Positions 1-6,084 of a DNA stretch of 6,601 bases are shown piece by piece. The first letter of the stretch is position 1, and the number at the start of each line of letters is the position of its first letter. The DNA comes from Planctomycetales bacterium. Lineage in GTDB: Bacteria > Planctomycetota > Planctomycetia > Planctomycetales > Planctomycetaceae. Under the pieces are notes generated by a model. The model was given only the letters and a program-made list of their open reading frames with translations. It ran no database searches and had not been told where the DNA came from. Both the position numbers and the translations under genes were made by a program. Location: assembly GCA_020050375.1 (NCBI GenBank), contig JAGVKR010000048.1:1-6601 (forward strand), in the 5' to 3' direction.

Positions 1-1353
1 CATCTGCTCGGCTGCGACGGGGCGCTCGCGGGAATTGCCGAGCCGCGCCCCGAGTTCAACGGCGGGCTGCATCATCCGGCCAAAGTCAAACGGATCATCC
101 AGCTCTTCATGAACGGCGGCGTCAGCCAGATGGACACGTTCGACTATAAGCCCGAGCTCATCAAGCGCCACGGGGAAATGGTCGACTTCGGTCTCAAGGC
201 CGCCCCGACCAGCGTTCCCGGCGCCGTTATGAAGTGTCCGTTCGAGTGGAAACAGCACGGCCAGACCGGGCGCTGGGTCAGCTCCGTCTTTCCGCATATG
301 GCCGAATGCGTCGACGACCTGGCCTTTCTCATGGCGATGAAGTCGAAGACCAACATTCACGGTCCCGGCAGCTATATGATGAACACCGGCTTCTTGATGC
401 CCGGTTTTCCCTGCCTGGGGGCGTGGCTCTCATACGGGCTGGGGCGGCTCACCGACAATCTACCGTCGTTTGTGGTGCTGCCCGATTCGCGCGGCCTCCC
501 CTACAACAACGCCGGAAATTTTTCGTCGGGGTTTCTGCCGGTGGCGCATCAGGGGACGATCATCCGTCCCACCGCTCCGGTGCCGATCGCCGATCTGTTT
601 CCCCCACGCAGCGCCGGGCAGATCACCCCTGAGACCGAAACCGCCGGCCTCGAGCTGCTGAACCGCCTCAACCGCGAGCACCTCGAAGCGAATCCGGGTG
701 ATACGCGGCTTGAAGCCCGCATCGCCTCTTACGAGCTGGCGGCGAAGATGCAGCTCTCCGCCCCCGAGGTCCTCGATCTCTCGAAAGAAACCGAAGAGAC
801 GCACAAGCTGTACGGCACGGGCGAAAAGGAAACCGCCGACTTCGCCCGCAATTGCCTTACTGCCCGGCGGATGATCGAGCGCGGCGTGCGGTTCGTCCAG
901 GTCTGGAGCGGCATGGGGGGGGCCAAAGGGAACTGGGACAACCACACCGACATCCCCAACGAGCTCCCCTTGATCGCCAAAAGCGTCGACCAGCCGATCG
1001 CCGCTTTGCTGAAGGACCTGAAAGATCGCGGCCTCATGGAAGACACGCTCGTCATCTGGACGACCGAATTCGGCCGCATGCCATTCACGCAGGGGAGCAC
1101 CGGACGCGACCACAACGGCGGCACATTTGTCACCTGGCTTGCCGGGGCCGGCATCGCAGCGGGTATGTCTCACGGCGAAAGCGACGAGTTCGCGTACAAG
1201 GCCGCGGTCGACAGCGCCTTATGCTACGACCTGCACGCCACTATCCTGCACTTGCTCGGGATCAACCACGAGAAGCTCACTTTTCGCCACAATGGCGTCG
1301 ACCGCCGCCTCACCGACGTCCATGGTCACGTGATCGACGAGATCCTCGAGTAG
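1..1353 (+). CDS. DUF1501 family protein, 5' end outside the window
   Basis: The frame is open from the first base to the TAG at 1351-1353, giving 450 visible residues. The true start lies upstream; the ATG at 109 is internal because conserved family sequence (HPAKVKRIIQLF) precedes it. Numbering from base 1, the family hallmarks are LFMNGGVSQMDTFD (residues 35-48), WDNHTD (312-317), WTTEFGRMP (353-361) and GRDHN (368-372), and the C-terminus DVHGHVIDEILE is also typical. DUF1501 proteins are related to the sulfatase/alkaline-phosphatase fold; the conserved Asp, His and Glu residues may be metal ligands, but no substrate is established. Members usually carry an N-terminal Tat-like leader and often follow a DUF1549/DUF1553 (planctomycete cytochrome c-type) gene; both would lie outside this window, so that is inference. 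Length suggests only the leader, perhaps 20-50 residues, is missing. The gene converges with the minus-strand gene at 1515-1772. Confidence 0.93.
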   Translation, partial: HLLGCDGALAGIAEPRPEFNGGLHHPAKVKRIIQLFMNGGVSQMDTFDYKPELIKRHGEMVDFGLKAAPTSVPGAVMKCPFEWKQHGQTGRWVSSVFPHMAECVDDLAFLMAMKSKTNIHGPGSYMMNTGFLMPGFPCLGAWLSYGLGRLTDNLPSFVVLPDSRGLPYNNAGNFSSGFLPVAHQGTIIRPTAPVPIADLFPPRSAGQITPETETAGLELLNRLNREHLEANPGDTRLEARIASYELAAKMQLSAPEVLDLSKETEETHKLYGTGEKETADFARNCLTARRMIERGVRFVQVWSGMGGAKGNWDNHTDIPNELPLIAKSVDQPIAALLKDLKDRGLMEDTLVIWTTEFGRMPFTQGSTGRDHNGGTFVTWLAGAGIAAGMSHGESDEFAYKAAVDSALCYDLHATILHLLGINHEKLTFRHNGVDRRLTDVHGHVIDEILE

Positions 1354-1360
1354 GGTCTGA

Positions 1361-1391
1361 CCTCGTTCCCACGCAGAGCGTGGGAACGAGG
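1361..1391. repeat. Perfect 14-bp inverted repeat (dispersed palindrome type)
   Basis: The left arm CCTCGTTCCCACGC (1361-1374) and right arm GCGTGGGAACGAGG (1378-1391) are exact reverse complements around the 3-nt loop AGA. It begins 7 bp after the DUF1501 stop, between two convergent genes. No T-run follows on either strand, so it does not look like a classical intrinsic terminator, although the hairpin could block exonucleases or pause transcription. The core GTTCCCACGC...GCGTGGGAAC resembles a palindrome I recall as dispersed in many planctomycete and some other bacterial genomes, where it yields spurious peptides such as VPTLCVGT when translated. Only one copy is present here. Confidence 0.85.
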
Positions 1392-1514
1392 GGGAAGGGC
1401 CAACGGCTGCACGTGCGGCCCTGCAATCGGCTGCCGCTCATGTCGCCGCACCGGCTTGCCGTCCGCCGATCGCTCCCAGGAAATGTGCATGGGGGGATTC
1501 CGAACACGGCAACG

Positions 1515-1772
1515 TTACGCGGTTTCCACCCAAAGGTTGAGATACCAGAGGAACAGGTCGTCTATCGGTCCCGATTCCGGAAGGATGAGCTCAAGCGGAT
1601 AGTAGAACACCGAAACTGCATTAAACGCCCAAATGTTCCACCATTCCAATCCGTTAAACACGTGGACCCTCATCCACGCAACTGGACCGACGCTCAGGAT
1701 ATAGACCGCGATCACCGAAATAATCACGACAACCCAGAATCCGATTCCAGCTTGCCTTCGGCGTTCGCTCAT
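1515..1772 (-). CDS. Small membrane protein, 85 residues, unknown function
   Basis: The protein starts MSERRRQAGI, a basic N-terminus, followed by a strong membrane segment (about residues 10-33) containing YILSVGPVAW. A second, aromatic-rich hydrophobic stretch (about 44-64) includes NAVSVFYYPLELIL, and the C-terminus is LFLWYLNLW. The pattern LSxGPxxW, then YYPL, then WYLxLW resembles small proteins I associate with planctomycetes; no function is known to me. The ATG at 1772 is preferred because the basic residues then directly precede the membrane segment. An in-frame TTG at 1817 would add 15 residues. The only Shine-Dalgarno-like sequence, GGAG at 1794-1791, is too far from the ATG and fits the start poorly. 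The gene lies 111 bp downstream of the secreted-protein gene on the same strand and could be cotranscribed with it. Confidence 0.68.
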   Translation of the reverse strand: MSERRRQAGIGFWVVVIISVIAVYILSVGPVAWMRVHVFNGLEWWNIWAFNAVSVFYYPLELILPESGPIDDLFLWYLNLWVETA

Positions 1773-1883
1773 CACGCCATTGTACCAAGTCTCCGGTAAT
1801 TCGACCGGTGGCAGCAATGGGCCAGGCAGATCGACGTGCGACCGGGGCTACCTTCGGCGCAGTTTTTGCGCGACGATTTCCGT

Positions 1884-3497
1884 CTACTTCGGCGACGTCT
1901 TTTTCGTCGGCTCGACTCCCAGAAATTGGGCCGTGGGGCGAGTCTGGTTCAGCAGCAGAGGCTTCGGCGTCTCGGCGGTCTGCGTGTTGCCGGCCCGATC
2001 GCGGGCTTCGATCCGCACGACGAATTTCGTCGGGACGTTGGCGTCGACCTTCCAGATGAACTTGCCGGTATTCTCCGTCCAGTCGCTGATTTTCTGCCAA
2101 GGTCCGTCAATGCTGCCGGCGTAGTAGAGTGCGATCGGCAGATCGGCGGGGAACTCGTCGGCATACTTCCATTGGATCAGGATCTTGTCGTTGTTATTGC
2201 CCCGCCCCTGGCGGAGCGGCAGCAGCTCGATTTGCGGCGGAGTCTCGTCGACAGTCACTTCCAGCGCCGGCGCGTCGCCCGCCTGAGGAATGTCGGTCGA
2301 ATCATTCTTGCCCGTGCGGACTCCGAGGGCGAATCCGTAGGTCCCCGCTTCGCGAACCTCGATCTGCGCCGGGCTCTGCTTGTCGGGATCGACGCCGTAG
2401 CGATACCAGGTCGCGCCGTGATCCTGCGTGATATACAGCTCGACCGCGTCGATTCCGGCCAATTCGACGTCGTGCAGCTTGTATCCGATCTGGAACCGTC
2501 GACTGTTCACGACCCGCATGCGATCCGAAGAGACAGTCGCTTCTTCCGGTTCCGAAACGGGCTCCTTCGTTGCCGAGCGACCGCTTGTGATGACGGGCGC
2601 GCCGGGAAACTCGTCGCTCCGCTGTGAGACAAAACTGTTGTGCGGCCCGGATGAGTCGGTCGCGATTCGCGCCGTTCGGAACGGAACGACTTCGTCGCGC
2701 TCAGCCGTCTCGGAATCGGTGGACGGTTTGGCGGCCGTCCGACTCGTGCCGGGGAATTGATCGGGCATCGAGAGTGCCTGGTCTTCGAAAGGGGCTCCCT
2801 TCGAACCGGCGATCGGCTGACGCTGGCTGGGATTGCGTGGCTTGGGAACGGCCTGGCCCGGTCCCGCGATGCGGAGTTGCACCTCGTCCTGTGCCAGATT
2901 TCGCGCGGAATCGCTGATCGATCCGCGGACGGCCACGAGCCCTTCCTTCGAGATCATCCAACTGTGGCTTCCGACCGCCTTGGGTACGACGGAAAGTGGT
3001 TCCCAGTCAGTGACGCCGGGCTGCATGTACTCGAGCCGCAATAGAGTCGGGTCGAGATGCTCATCCGACGCGTTCCAAGACAGCTCAACTTTCCCGGCTC
3101 CCGAGGGCTTCAATTGGAGCTGCAGCTTCGGTGGGGTGGTATCGACGATCACCTGCAACCCCGGCTCGGAGCTGGTCGCTTCGGGGTGCTCATGGTTTCT
3201 CTGGTCGACCGTTCGAACGATGAACCAGTATTCGCCGTCTCCCGAAGCCTCGAATGTGAACTTCCCGGCATTCGGTGAGACCGACTGCACGCGCCGCCAG
3301 TTTTTGCCGCGATCGCGTGAGACGTACAGCCGAATCTCCGCCGCGCCGAGCCGTTTCAGTTCGTCGGCGTCGTAATGGAACGGGATCCGGAAACGAAGCT
3401 TGTTGGTGAAAATCGGCGTGGTCGGGATCGGGCCGGCTTCAACCGCTGCCGAACCGAGCACCAAACCAGCCAGAATCAACCCGAGGAGCGTCTTCAT
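1884..3497 (-). CDS. Secreted protein with two copies of a beta-sandwich-like module
   Basis: This 537-residue protein has a clear signal peptide (MKTLLGLILAGLVLGSAAVEA, cleavage near residue 21), so it is exported. It contains one module twice, at about residues 30-210 and 330-516. Each copy starts with a strand-rich part holding a BNR-like signature (LYVSRDRGKNW at 57-67; LYITQDHGATW at 354-364) and ending in VRT. A VDxTPP junction follows (118-123; 416-421), then an Fn3/Ig-like part with SW or QW, an acidic turn, and a late W (180; 482). The 118-residue linker (211-328) is rich in Pro, Ser, Thr and charged residues and looks disordered. No catalytic motif, anchor or dockerin is visible, so a structural or binding role in the periplasm or cell surface is inference. 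The ATG at 3497 is supported by the signal peptide, although no strong Shine-Dalgarno sequence precedes it. The gene is divergent from the barrel protein gene. Confidence 0.87.
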   Translation of the reverse strand: MKTLLGLILAGLVLGSAAVEAGPIPTTPIFTNKLRFRIPFHYDADELKRLGAAEIRLYVSRDRGKNWRRVQSVSPNAGKFTFEASGDGEYWFIVRTVDQRNHEHPEATSSEPGLQVIVDTTPPKLQLQLKPSGAGKVELSWNASDEHLDPTLLRLEYMQPGVTDWEPLSVVPKAVGSHSWMISKEGLVAVRGSISDSARNLAQDEVQLRIAGPGQAVPKPRNPSQRQPIAGSKGAPFEDQALSMPDQFPGTSRTAAKPSTDSETAERDEVVPFRTARIATDSSGPHNSFVSQRSDEFPGAPVITSGRSATKEPVSEPEEATVSSDRMRVVNSRRFQIGYKLHDVELAGIDAVELYITQDHGATWYRYGVDPDKQSPAQIEVREAGTYGFALGVRTGKNDSTDIPQAGDAPALEVTVDETPPQIELLPLRQGRGNNNDKILIQWKYADEFPADLPIALYYAGSIDGPWQKISDWTENTGKFIWKVDANVPTKFVVRIEARDRAGNTQTAETPKPLLLNQTRPTAQFLGVEPTKKTSPK

Positions 3498-3748
3498 ACG
3501 ACGAGGTTCCGCAACGGTTCAATGGCGCAACTCGGGGAAAATAATCCCATATGTCGCATCATGTTCGGGAAACCCGCACCCGTGGGGTACAAAAGCCGAA
3601 CGCCCCCTCAAACTTTATCGACAAATCGGGTCAGTGAACTTGAATTGACTTTTCCGACCGGAGAAAGTTTGGTGGAGATGCATGGACCGCGAAGCTCAGA
3701 ATGAGAGACGGAGAGTGGGGGAGACAGAGAGACAGATTTCTCTACCCC

Positions 3749-3790
3749 CCCCTGACCCCTGATTCCTGACCCCTGCCTCCTGATTCCTGC
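3749..3790. repeat. Six-unit 7-bp tandem repeat (YYCCTGM)
   Basis: Six consecutive heptamers can be read: CCCCTGA, CCCCTGA, TTCCTGA, CCCCTGC, CTCCTGA and TTCCTGC, with a degenerate seventh (ATCCCGT) at 3791-3797. All six match YYCCTGM, where Y is C or T and M is A or C. On the other strand the unit reads TCAGGGG or TCAGGAA. Such heptameric arrays resemble the short tandemly repeated sequences described in cyanobacteria, and I associate similar TCAGGAATCAGGGG arrays with planctomycete intergenic regions. No function is established. The array lies 122 bp upstream of the barrel gene start. Confidence 0.85.
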
Positions 3791-3814
3791 ATCCCGTTTG
3801 CCCTTGACCCAATA

Positions 3815-3868
3815 AGCCGATTCTGGAACATTCCCCACCCCGCGGGATCGGCGACCCAGCCGATTCTG
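3815..3868. repeat. Pair of 11-bp direct repeats upstream of the barrel gene
   Basis: AGCCGATTCTG occurs at 3815-3825 and again at 3858-3868, a start-to-start distance of 43 bp, about four helical turns. The second copy ends 43 bp before the GTG start. Two identical sites on the same face of the helix could be a regulator-binding pair, but chance or a local duplication is also possible. Confidence 0.45.
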
Positions 3869-3898
3869 TTCCCACACTTTCCCTTCCACCCCCCGCAC

Positions 3899-3904
3899 GG
3901 GAGG
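3899..3904 (+). promoter_or_regulatory. Strong Shine-Dalgarno sequence that fixes a GTG start
   Basis: GGGAGG lies 7 nt before the GTG at 3912. This near-ideal site decides the start of the barrel gene even though the codon is GTG; no in-frame ATG lies close by upstream. Confidence 0.75.
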
Positions 3905-3911
3905 ACTCAGT

Positions 3912-5003
3912 GTGAACGCTACCGTTCTGTTCGCAGTGGCTCTGCTGGCGGCCAATCCCGAGTCTGAAGGATTGAACCGGCAGACGTTCTACAGTGCCGA
4001 GACATTGTTCGCCGCGGCCGTCCGCGGTCAGAATCCCGGCACCTACGAACAAGACGCTTTGCCGAGCGGCCCGTCGTCGACGTACGTTCCGCCGCAAGGG
4101 GCGCCATACGGCTCCGATCCTTTCATGGGGGCGCCCCCCGACGCCGGGCCGGGGCAGTTTGTCGACTCCAGCCTCTCGTTCGGGGCCGTCGGTCCGCAGC
4201 CGTACCGGTTCGGCTGGTCGTCGCGATATGACGTGGGCTATCTCCCCAACGAGGGAGTTCACGGCGGCGGGGCGACGGGGCAGTTTGGGATCTTCGAAAT
4301 CAATGCCGCCTGGAGGAAGACAACCGGTTGGCCGGCCGGTCTGCCCCAGACAATCTTCTCGATGACCCCCGAGTTCAACTACCGAAGCTGGTCGGGCCCG
4401 AGCGTCCCCAATCTGCCCTCGAACGTTTTTCGATTCGCCGGCGATTTCGAACTCGCCTCGCCCGGCAACAATCCGATCAGCTATCAGTTGGGTTTCACTC
4501 CGGCCTTCGTGAGCGACCTCGATGCCCCCGTCAACAGTGATTCGTTCAACTGGGACGCACGGGGCGTGATCTTTCTGCGGGCCTCTCCCGAGTTCATGGT
4601 CGCCATCGGTGCCGCGTTCTGGAATCGGGTCGACAACATCATCATCCCTTACGCCGGGGTCGTGTGGACGCCCAACGACTATTGGGAACTTCGATTGATG
4701 TTCCCCAAGTCGCGGATCAGCTACTTTCTCGGCAACACATGGGGAACGGCCGCGTGGGTTTACGGCGGCGTCGAGTACAATGTCGAGGCGTATCAGATCG
4801 GTCTCGAAAGCCCCGGCGGCGAGGATGAAAAAATCCAGATCGCCGACTACCGGGCCCTGTTCGGTATTCGCACCGAGGGTGGGGGCGTCACCGGGTTTCT
4901 GGAAGGGGGCTGGGTATTCGACCGCCAAGTGACGTTCCTGCACGGAACCCCCGGCTTCGACATCAACACCGGCTTCATGGCCCGCCTGGGGCTGCGGTTC
5001 TGA
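3912..5003 (+). CDS. DUF6268-like outer-membrane beta-barrel protein
   Basis: The 363-residue product begins with a short hydrophobic stretch (residues 4-14), followed by a Pro/Gly/Ser-rich region (about 40-95). From about residue 96 it has alternating strand-like segments rich in aromatic residues and glycine, and it ends in ARLGLRF, a terminal Phe as expected of a barrel recognised by the BAM machinery. The segments WTPNDYWELRLMFPKSRISY (residues 252-271), WVYGGVEYNVEAYQI (282-296), IADYRALFGI (310-319) and FLEGGWVFDRQ (329-339) fit what I know of the DUF6268 outer-membrane barrel family seen in planctomycetes. The cargo is unknown. The GTG start is supported by GGGAGG seven bases upstream. 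The N-terminus has no Lys or Arg before the hydrophobic core, which is unusual for a signal peptide. The family name comes from recollection; the barrel assignment itself is firmer. Confidence 0.83.
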   Translation: MNATVLFAVALLAANPESEGLNRQTFYSAETLFAAAVRGQNPGTYEQDALPSGPSSTYVPPQGAPYGSDPFMGAPPDAGPGQFVDSSLSFGAVGPQPYRFGWSSRYDVGYLPNEGVHGGGATGQFGIFEINAAWRKTTGWPAGLPQTIFSMTPEFNYRSWSGPSVPNLPSNVFRFAGDFELASPGNNPISYQLGFTPAFVSDLDAPVNSDSFNWDARGVIFLRASPEFMVAIGAAFWNRVDNIIIPYAGVVWTPNDYWELRLMFPKSRISYFLGNTWGTAAWVYGGVEYNVEAYQIGLESPGGEDEKIQIADYRALFGIRTEGGGVTGFLEGGWVFDRQVTFLHGTPGFDINTGFMARLGLRF

Positions 5004-5076
5004 CGCACGGTGTCACGACAAGCCAGGCCCGGTCGAGCGGGGGTTCTCAGGCTAGCGCCGATCGCGGGCGCAGGGC

Positions 5077-5104
5077 TTGTGAAACGGGCTTCATCGGCTA
5101 CAGT
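5077..5104 (+). promoter_or_regulatory. Candidate sigma-70-type promoter for the cyclophilin gene
   Basis: TTGTGA (5077-5082) and TACAGT (5099-5104) are separated by 16 bp, each close to the consensus -35 and -10 boxes. Transcription would begin near 5111, leaving a leader of about 80 nt before the ATG at 5191. The site lies within the 187-bp spacer after the barrel gene, suggesting the isomerase has its own promoter. Confidence 0.4.
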
Positions 5105-5190
5105 GAAGCGCGCCGCAGCCGGTATCCGCGAGGGCGGATGGGCTGTCTGCGAGATGTCGCGTTCGCCTCGCCTCTACGAAGGATTTCACC

Positions 5191-5727
5191 ATGGCCCGCA
5201 ACCGCAAAGCTGAAGTCGCCGCCGCCGCTCAAGAGCTCGATTTCACCAAAAACAAGTACCAGCTCGAGCTCGATACGTCGCTGGGGAAGATCACGCTCGA
5301 TACGCTTCCCGATGTGGCTCCCGGGCATGTCTCGAACCTGCTCGGGCTGGCGAAAATCGGCTATTACGACGGCCTGATTTTTCACCGGATCATCAAGGGC
5401 TTCATGATCCAGGGTGGCTGTCCCGAAGGGAGCGGAACCGGGGGGCCGGGTTACACGATCAAGGCCGAATTCAACGCCACGAAGCACGAGCCGGGCGTTC
5501 TCTCGATGGCCCGCACGAACGATCCCAACTCGGCCGGCTCGCAGTTCTTCCTCTGTCTTGAAAAAGTCCCCCACCTCGACCGCCAGTACACCGCCTTCGG
5601 CAAGACAGCCGATTCCGTCAGCCTCGACGTCGTGCGGAAGATCGGCGCCGTGGCGACCGGCGCCGGCGATCGCCCCCAAACGCCGGTGACAATCAAGACG
5701 GCAAAGGTGATTGCGACCGCGAAGTAA
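5191..5727 (+). CDS. Cyclophilin-type peptidyl-prolyl cis-trans isomerase
   Basis: The 178-residue protein catalyses cis-trans isomerisation of Xaa-Pro bonds and assists folding. Cyclophilin motifs are in order: FHRIIKGFMIQGG (residues 64-76), LSMART (104-109), NSAGSQFFL (113-121) and HLDRQYTAFG (128-137). By comparison with human cyclophilin A, R66, F71, M72, Q74 and F120 correspond to the active-site R55, F60, M61, Q63 and F113, so it should be active. The position of W121, important for cyclosporin binding, is His (H128), as non-Trp residues are common in bacteria. There is no signal peptide, so it is probably cytoplasmic, like PpiB. A charged and Ala-rich extension of about 22 residues precedes the first strand. 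The ATG at 5191 is preceded by GAAGGA (5178-5183) at 7 nt spacing. The stop is TAA. Confidence 0.95.
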   Translation: MARNRKAEVAAAAQELDFTKNKYQLELDTSLGKITLDTLPDVAPGHVSNLLGLAKIGYYDGLIFHRIIKGFMIQGGCPEGSGTGGPGYTIKAEFNATKHEPGVLSMARTNDPNSAGSQFFLCLEKVPHLDRQYTAFGKTADSVSLDVVRKIGAVATGAGDRPQTPVTIKTAKVIATAK

Positions 5728-5748
5728 GTCTCCCTGCGGCGACGGGAT

Positions 5749-5757
5749 TGCTATCAT
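5749..5757 (+). promoter_or_regulatory. Candidate extended -10 promoter for the antitoxin operon
   Basis: TGC followed by TATCAT (5752-5757) matches an extended -10 element. No good -35 box is visible 16-18 bp upstream, as expected for extended -10 promoters. It lies 83 bp before the antitoxin start and would drive the antitoxin, the toxin remnant and perhaps the peptidase. Confidence 0.35.
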
Positions 5758-5767
5758 AGTAGGAGCC

Positions 5768-5787
5768 GCGTAGCACAATCGCTACGT
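5768..5787. repeat. Small inverted repeat upstream of the antitoxin
   Basis: CGTAGC (5769-5774) and GCTACG (5781-5786) are exact complements around a 6-nt loop, with one more G-U pair possible. It lies just downstream of the candidate -10 element, where an antitoxin autoregulation operator would be expected. The short arms make this a weak call. Confidence 0.35.
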
Positions 5788-5797
5788 GTACGGGACT

Positions 5798-5816
5798 CCG
5801 AAGCGCCCATGATCCT
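5798..5816 (+). repeat. Upstream copy of a 19-bp direct repeat flanking the antitoxin gene
   Basis: CCGAAGCGCCCATGATCCT matches the sequence at 6066-6084 at 17 of 19 positions. In the second copy the ATG is the start codon of the toxin remnant; in this copy the ATG opens a five-codon frame ending in TAA. Confidence 0.55.
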
Positions 5817-5840
5817 TGGAACTTAATCAGGCAGCAAATC

Positions 5841-6080
5841 ATGGCGACATTCCGAGCGCATTTTGACGGGCAGGTTCTCGTGCCGGACGAGCCTATCAGT
5901 CTTCCGGTGGGGACCGTTCTTGACGTATCTGCAGCCATTGCTCAGGAAACAGAATTCGACCGGCCGACACTGATCGATCTTGCTGATGCCCTGAAGAAAC
6001 TGCCCGACAACCCGCAGATGCCGACCGATGCTGCGGCTCAAATCGACCACTATCTTTATGGCCTTCCCAAGCGACCATGA
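5841..6080 (+). CDS. AF2212/DUF104-like antitoxin, partner of a PIN toxin
   Basis: The 79-residue protein opens with ATFRAHFDGQVLVPDEPISL followed by PVGTVLDV, the short N-terminal beta-rich unit typical of the AF2212-like (DUF104) antitoxins. The polar C-terminal part ends in DHYLYGLPKRP, a motif I associate with antitoxins of PIN-domain toxins in planctomycetes. In such systems this protein binds and blocks the ribonuclease and may repress its own operon. Its TGA overlaps the ATG of the downstream PIN frame (ATGA at 6077-6080), the classic coupling of toxin-antitoxin pairs. Only a weak AGG (5829-5831) precedes the ATG at 9 nt spacing. Because the toxin is truncated, the protein is probably an orphan, although it could still neutralise a related toxin elsewhere. 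Confidence 0.85.
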   Translation: MATFRAHFDGQVLVPDEPISLPVGTVLDVSAAIAQETEFDRPTLIDLADALKKLPDNPQMPTDAAAQIDHYLYGLPKRP

Positions 6081-6084
6081 TCCT
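6066..6084 (+). repeat. Downstream copy of the 19-bp direct repeat, at the toxin start
   Basis: CCCAAGCGACCATGATCCT spans the last antitoxin codons and the toxin start codon. It differs from the copy at 5798-5816 at two positions and lies 268 bp away. The repeat may be a vestige of a duplication, or chance at a codon-constrained site. Confidence 0.55.

Larger units (their letters stand above)
3498..3911. other. Divergent intergenic region without a convincing gene
   Basis: This 414-bp spacer separates the starts of two genes for exported proteins and must hold the promoters for both. I see no RNA gene and no coding signal. From left to right it holds a mixed stretch (3498-3698), a purine-rich strand (about 3699-3736), a pyrimidine-rich strand with a 7-bp tandem array (3737-3797), a pair of 11-bp direct repeats (3815-3868) and a Shine-Dalgarno sequence (3899-3904). 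Reading frames across 3608-4943 on the minus strand are shadows of the repeats and of the barrel gene. I cannot assign -35/-10 boxes with confidence. Confidence 0.7.

Noticed and set aside
915..922. Run of eight G inside the DUF1501 gene as a phase-variation tract
   Set aside because: The run encodes Gly-Gly in a glycine-rich stretch just before the conserved WDNH motif and the frame is intact. A single homopolymer in GC-rich coding DNA is not evidence of switching.
852..1799. Long plus-strand reading frame (315 codons) across the DUF1501 end and beyond
   Set aside because: It has arginine- and histidine-rich shadow composition, overlaps a firm gene in another frame, and crosses the palindrome and the minus-strand membrane gene.
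1857..1871. GCGCA/TGCGC hairpin after the secreted-protein gene as a terminator
   Set aside because: The stem is only 5 bp and no U-run follows on the minus strand.
3645..3675. TTGACT at 3645-3650 as a -35 box for the barrel gene
   Set aside because: No acceptable -10 box follows at 16-18 bp, and the gene start is more than 230 bp downstream.
3696..4943. Long minus-strand reading frame (415 codons) opposite the barrel gene
   Set aside because: It is antisense to a well-supported gene and its C-terminal part translates the heptamer array. Codon structure of the plus-strand gene explains the open frame.
5055..5071. GCGCC/GGCGC hairpin after the barrel gene as a terminator
   Set aside because: The stem is short and has no T-tract; similar stems are expected by chance at this GC content.
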